Assembly: GCA_026724425.1 (NCBI GenBank)
Contig: JAIUCV010000011.1
Coordinates: 6,283,501 to 6,347,500 of the forward strand
Reading direction: 5' to 3'
DNA from: Erythrophleum ivorense
Lineage: Eukaryota; Streptophyta; Magnoliopsida; Fabales; Fabaceae
Length of the DNA: 64,000 nt
Shown in pieces: positions 61,590 through 64,000 of the stretch (positions within the stretch are counted from its first letter, which is position 1; the number at the start of each line of letters is the position of its first letter). The notes beneath the pieces are model-generated. The model did no database searches, was not told the DNA's origin, and saw only the letters and a program-made list of their open reading frames with translations. The translations under genes were made by a program, and so were the position numbers.

Positions 61590-62327
61590 ATGTCTTCTTC
61601 AAAGCTCTCCTTCACTGTCCTCCTCCTAACCTTGGCTCTCCTTCTCCAAACATCTTTCGGAGCCGACCCTCTTTCCTATGTCTGTTCAAACCCCCAAAAC
61701 TTCACCTCCAACACCCCTTACGAGTCAAACTTGAAAAGGCTCATCACATTTCTTACCCACAAAACCCCTATCACTGGTTTTGGTCTCGCTTCAATTGGCC
61801 AATACCATAACCAACAAGCCTACGGCCTCTCCCTTTGCCGTGGGGATGTCTCATCCTCAGACTGCAAAACTTGTGTCGCTGAAGCAACCAGCGAGCTCCT
61901 CAAACGCTGCTCCTATAACAAAGGTGCCATTATCTGGTACGACAACTGCTTGTTCAAGTATTCGGACGAAGATTTCTTTGGCCGCATTGATAACGCAAAC
62001 AAGTTCTCTTTGTTTAACGTGCGAAACGTCAGTGACCCTGACGCTTTTAACTACAAGACGAAGGATTTATTGAGCCGACTTGCCGAGGAAGCTCATGCGA
62101 ACCCTAAGATGTATGCAACGGGAGAGGTAAAGCTTGGAGAATCAAAGAATATGACAGTGTATGGGTTGACTCAGTGCACCAGCGACCTTTCTGGCAATGA
62201 TTGCAAGAAGTGTCTTGATGATGCAATCGATGACCTGCCTAATTGTTGTGATGGGAAAGAAGGTGGAAGAGTTTTAGGCGGAAGCTGCAACGTGCGATAT
62301 GAGATTTACCCATTTTTCAAAGAGTAG
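61590..62327 (+). CDS. Cysteine-rich repeat secretory protein (two DUF26 domains), CRRSP38-like
   Basis: A single intact exon of 245 aa. Residues 1-24 form a signal peptide (hydrophobic core VLLLTLALLLQ, cut near SFGA/DP). Domain 1 (about 27-130) has Cys32 and the DUF26 core C83-X8-C92-X2-C95, then Cys107 and Cys120. Domain 2 (about 145-240) has C196-X8-C205-X2-C208, then Cys219, Cys220 and Cys233. There is no transmembrane or kinase part, so it is a secreted CRRSP rather than a receptor kinase or plasmodesmal protein. DUF26 (Gnk2) folds act in the apoplast; the ginkgo member binds mannose and has antifungal activity. The ligand of this protein is unknown. The length fits the CRRSP38 group. 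A related broken copy lies at 46235-46941. Confidence 0.93.
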   Translation: MSSSKLSFTVLLLTLALLLQTSFGADPLSYVCSNPQNFTSNTPYESNLKRLITFLTHKTPITGFGLASIGQYHNQQAYGLSLCRGDVSSSDCKTCVAEATSELLKRCSYNKGAIIWYDNCLFKYSDEDFFGRIDNANKFSLFNVRNVSDPDAFNYKTKDLLSRLAEEAHANPKMYATGEVKLGESKNMTVYGLTQCTSDLSGNDCKKCLDDAIDDLPNCCDGKEGGRVLGGSCNVRYEIYPFFKE

Positions 62328-62443
62328 AACTTCAATTGTTGTGGATTGAGGATGACCGTCCTCGGCAGTGATGTTACGTCAACATCTTCGTAATTAGTAG
62401 CAAACTGGACTCATTAATGTTATTTCTCATGTATATGTTGTTG

Positions 62444-62449
62444 AATAAA
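62444..62449 (+). other. Polyadenylation signal of the DUF26 gene
   Basis: AATAAA lies 117 nt after the stop codon. A second AATAAA occurs about 30 bp further on. Confidence 0.6.
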
Positions 62450-64000
62450 GTTTGTTCATTTGTTCGATTCGGTGAATAAAATGTCAATGTAGCTTAATGC
62501 ACGTTATTATCATTCACATTCTAATTATGATTGTAATATTAATTAGGTCATGCTAGTATGACGTGGTGTTATCAATTATCCCTTCATTATGCGATATTAG
62601 CTCTATGAAACAGACTTGGCTTAAAAATTATATAACAAAGTATAATGAATAATTGCCTTTAAAACTGTATAAAATTTGTTTATACACTAACAATAATTTA
62701 TTATGGAAAAATAAGTAAAGATAGTTGAGAATATAAATACAATGAGAAATAATTAAATTTGTTTTGAAATACACAAAAAAATATCAGGCTAAAAAATAGT
62801 CTCAACTGGACAAACGTAATTATCATGATGACAGATTCTAAAAGAGCTTTTTATTAATATGTAACAAAGATCAAAATTCTTCTCAAATTAATTATAAATT
62901 ATAATTGTTTAAAGTTAGAATACCTATTTATCAATAAGGAGTTTTACTTTTAAAATTTTTTATGCTTAAACCGTTCTATAAAATTATCTGCTTGACATTT
63001 TATGTCAACTTCCCCATTCTATAACACATGATTGAAGTAATCAATAGACCATTAAGATAACTAGTGCGTGCATGGTCTACAAAGCGTCAAGGACGCAGCA
63101 CTAACATAGTGGTATCGGAGGCTAAGTTATATAATCAATGATATATATAAAAGTTTAATCTTGGTCTCTGTTCAGTTTTATAAATTATTGTATGAGTCTC
63201 ATTTTTTTTTTCAAACTTTTTTTATTCCCTTCAAATCCCGTGCATTTGCACGGTTCCCCCATTATAGTTTTGAAGGATAAATTATTCTTATTCTTTATAA
63301 TTTTTTTAGTTTAATTTGTTTAGTATAAAAATTTGTAATTTAGTCATTGCCACTAGACTTTTGAAAATATTTTATTAAAATTTAATAATATTGCTGTTAT
63401 ATGTTATCTTAATGCATTAAATATATATGATTTAGACACAAAAAAAGACTAAATAAATAATGAAGAAAAATCAATTAATATATATAATATGTGATGCAAC
63501 ACGTATTAAATTATTTGGATAAATTATTTTAAGTCATGATTTAGAGTGCCAAAATAATGCATAATCGATTAATAAAATTTAACAAAATACTAATAGAAGT
63601 AATTAACAATAGAGACCTTAATTAAATTTTTTTAGAAAAATATAAGGATTTAATAGCAGCTCTTTAAATAATAGAGACCAAATTAAAAATCAAATAAACA
63701 TATAGAAATTTTTTTTTCCTCTAAATCGACTGTTACGAGTAATTAGAAACGCGCGATTGTTAAGCAGTGGAGTAGTAATCTATCTCCATCAGCTAAGGGA
63801 GCAAGATGGTTGTCTTGTTCTTTACGTTATTAAAAATCTCAATTTACTAAAATTGGGTACTTAATTAATATAAATTTTCATATGCAGCAATTTACAAAGA
63901 ATTGCGTACAAGGTGTATTATGGGAAATGCGTGATATCTGCTACGCAACTCAATGCTACACAGCATGACAATTATTGATTTTAAAATGAAAAAAAAAAGA
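62450..64000. other. Right-end intergenic stretch
   Basis: AT-rich sequence to the window edge. I see no gene, RNA gene or clear transposon end in it. Confidence 0.5.

Noticed and set aside
1..64000. tRNA, rRNA and other structured RNA genes
   Set aside because: I found no cloverleaf with A and B boxes and no rRNA-like sequence by eye. A covariance-model scan would be needed to exclude small ones.

Overview
The window is nuclear DNA from a flowering plant, almost certainly a eudicot. It is AT-rich, and its genes have many short exons with GT-AG introns. The gene families are plant-specific (CONSTANS-like B-box proteins, DUF604 glycosyltransferase-like proteins, DUF26 secretory proteins), and between the genes lie plant retroelements, MITEs and a degenerate TTTAGGG-like tract. 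I cannot name the species from the sequence.

Left third (1-18600). Two minus-strand genes were rebuilt exon by exon. PEX22, the peroxisomal anchor of the ubiquitin-conjugating enzyme PEX4, runs off the left edge with six exons visible. A 13-exon gene for an EXS-domain (ERD1/XPR1/SYG1) multi-pass membrane protein of 472 aa follows. Its 3-kb intron holds two terminal-inverted-repeat elements, one with a 9-bp target duplication.

Centre-left desert (18600-28350). A 2.3-kb GT-rich, telomere-like degenerate tract is split by a 2240-bp solo LTR (TG...CA ends, 5-bp duplication ATTTA). A decayed RTE-type LINE reverse transcriptase comes next.

Centre (28350-44300). This is the regulatory and enzyme-like cluster: a CONSTANS-like transcription factor with two B-boxes and a CCT domain (plus strand), a convergent single-B-box microProtein of the BBX30/31 (miP1) type (minus strand), and two tandem DUF604 genes (plus strand). 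From memory, the same neighbours lie together in Arabidopsis (PEX22, COL12 and BBX31 on chromosome 3; DUF604, BBX30 and COL11 on chromosome 4), so the block looks like an old conserved microsyntenic segment. Known biology suggests a functional link between the CONSTANS-like factor and the microProtein, which can dimerise with B-box proteins and modify their activity.

Right third (44300-64000). A broken DUF26 gene, two foldback MITEs, a complete but decayed 10.3-kb Ty1-copia element of the Sirevirus type (two about 1.2-kb LTRs, duplication GAACA) and an intact two-domain DUF26 secretory protein gene. The intact and broken DUF26 copies lie either side of the retroelement.

No wholly new system is evident. 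The points most worth a second look are the CONSTANS-like/microProtein pair whose microProtein lacks a recognisable PFVFL tail, the telomere-like tract with its solo LTR, and the deamination-like decay of the retroelements.
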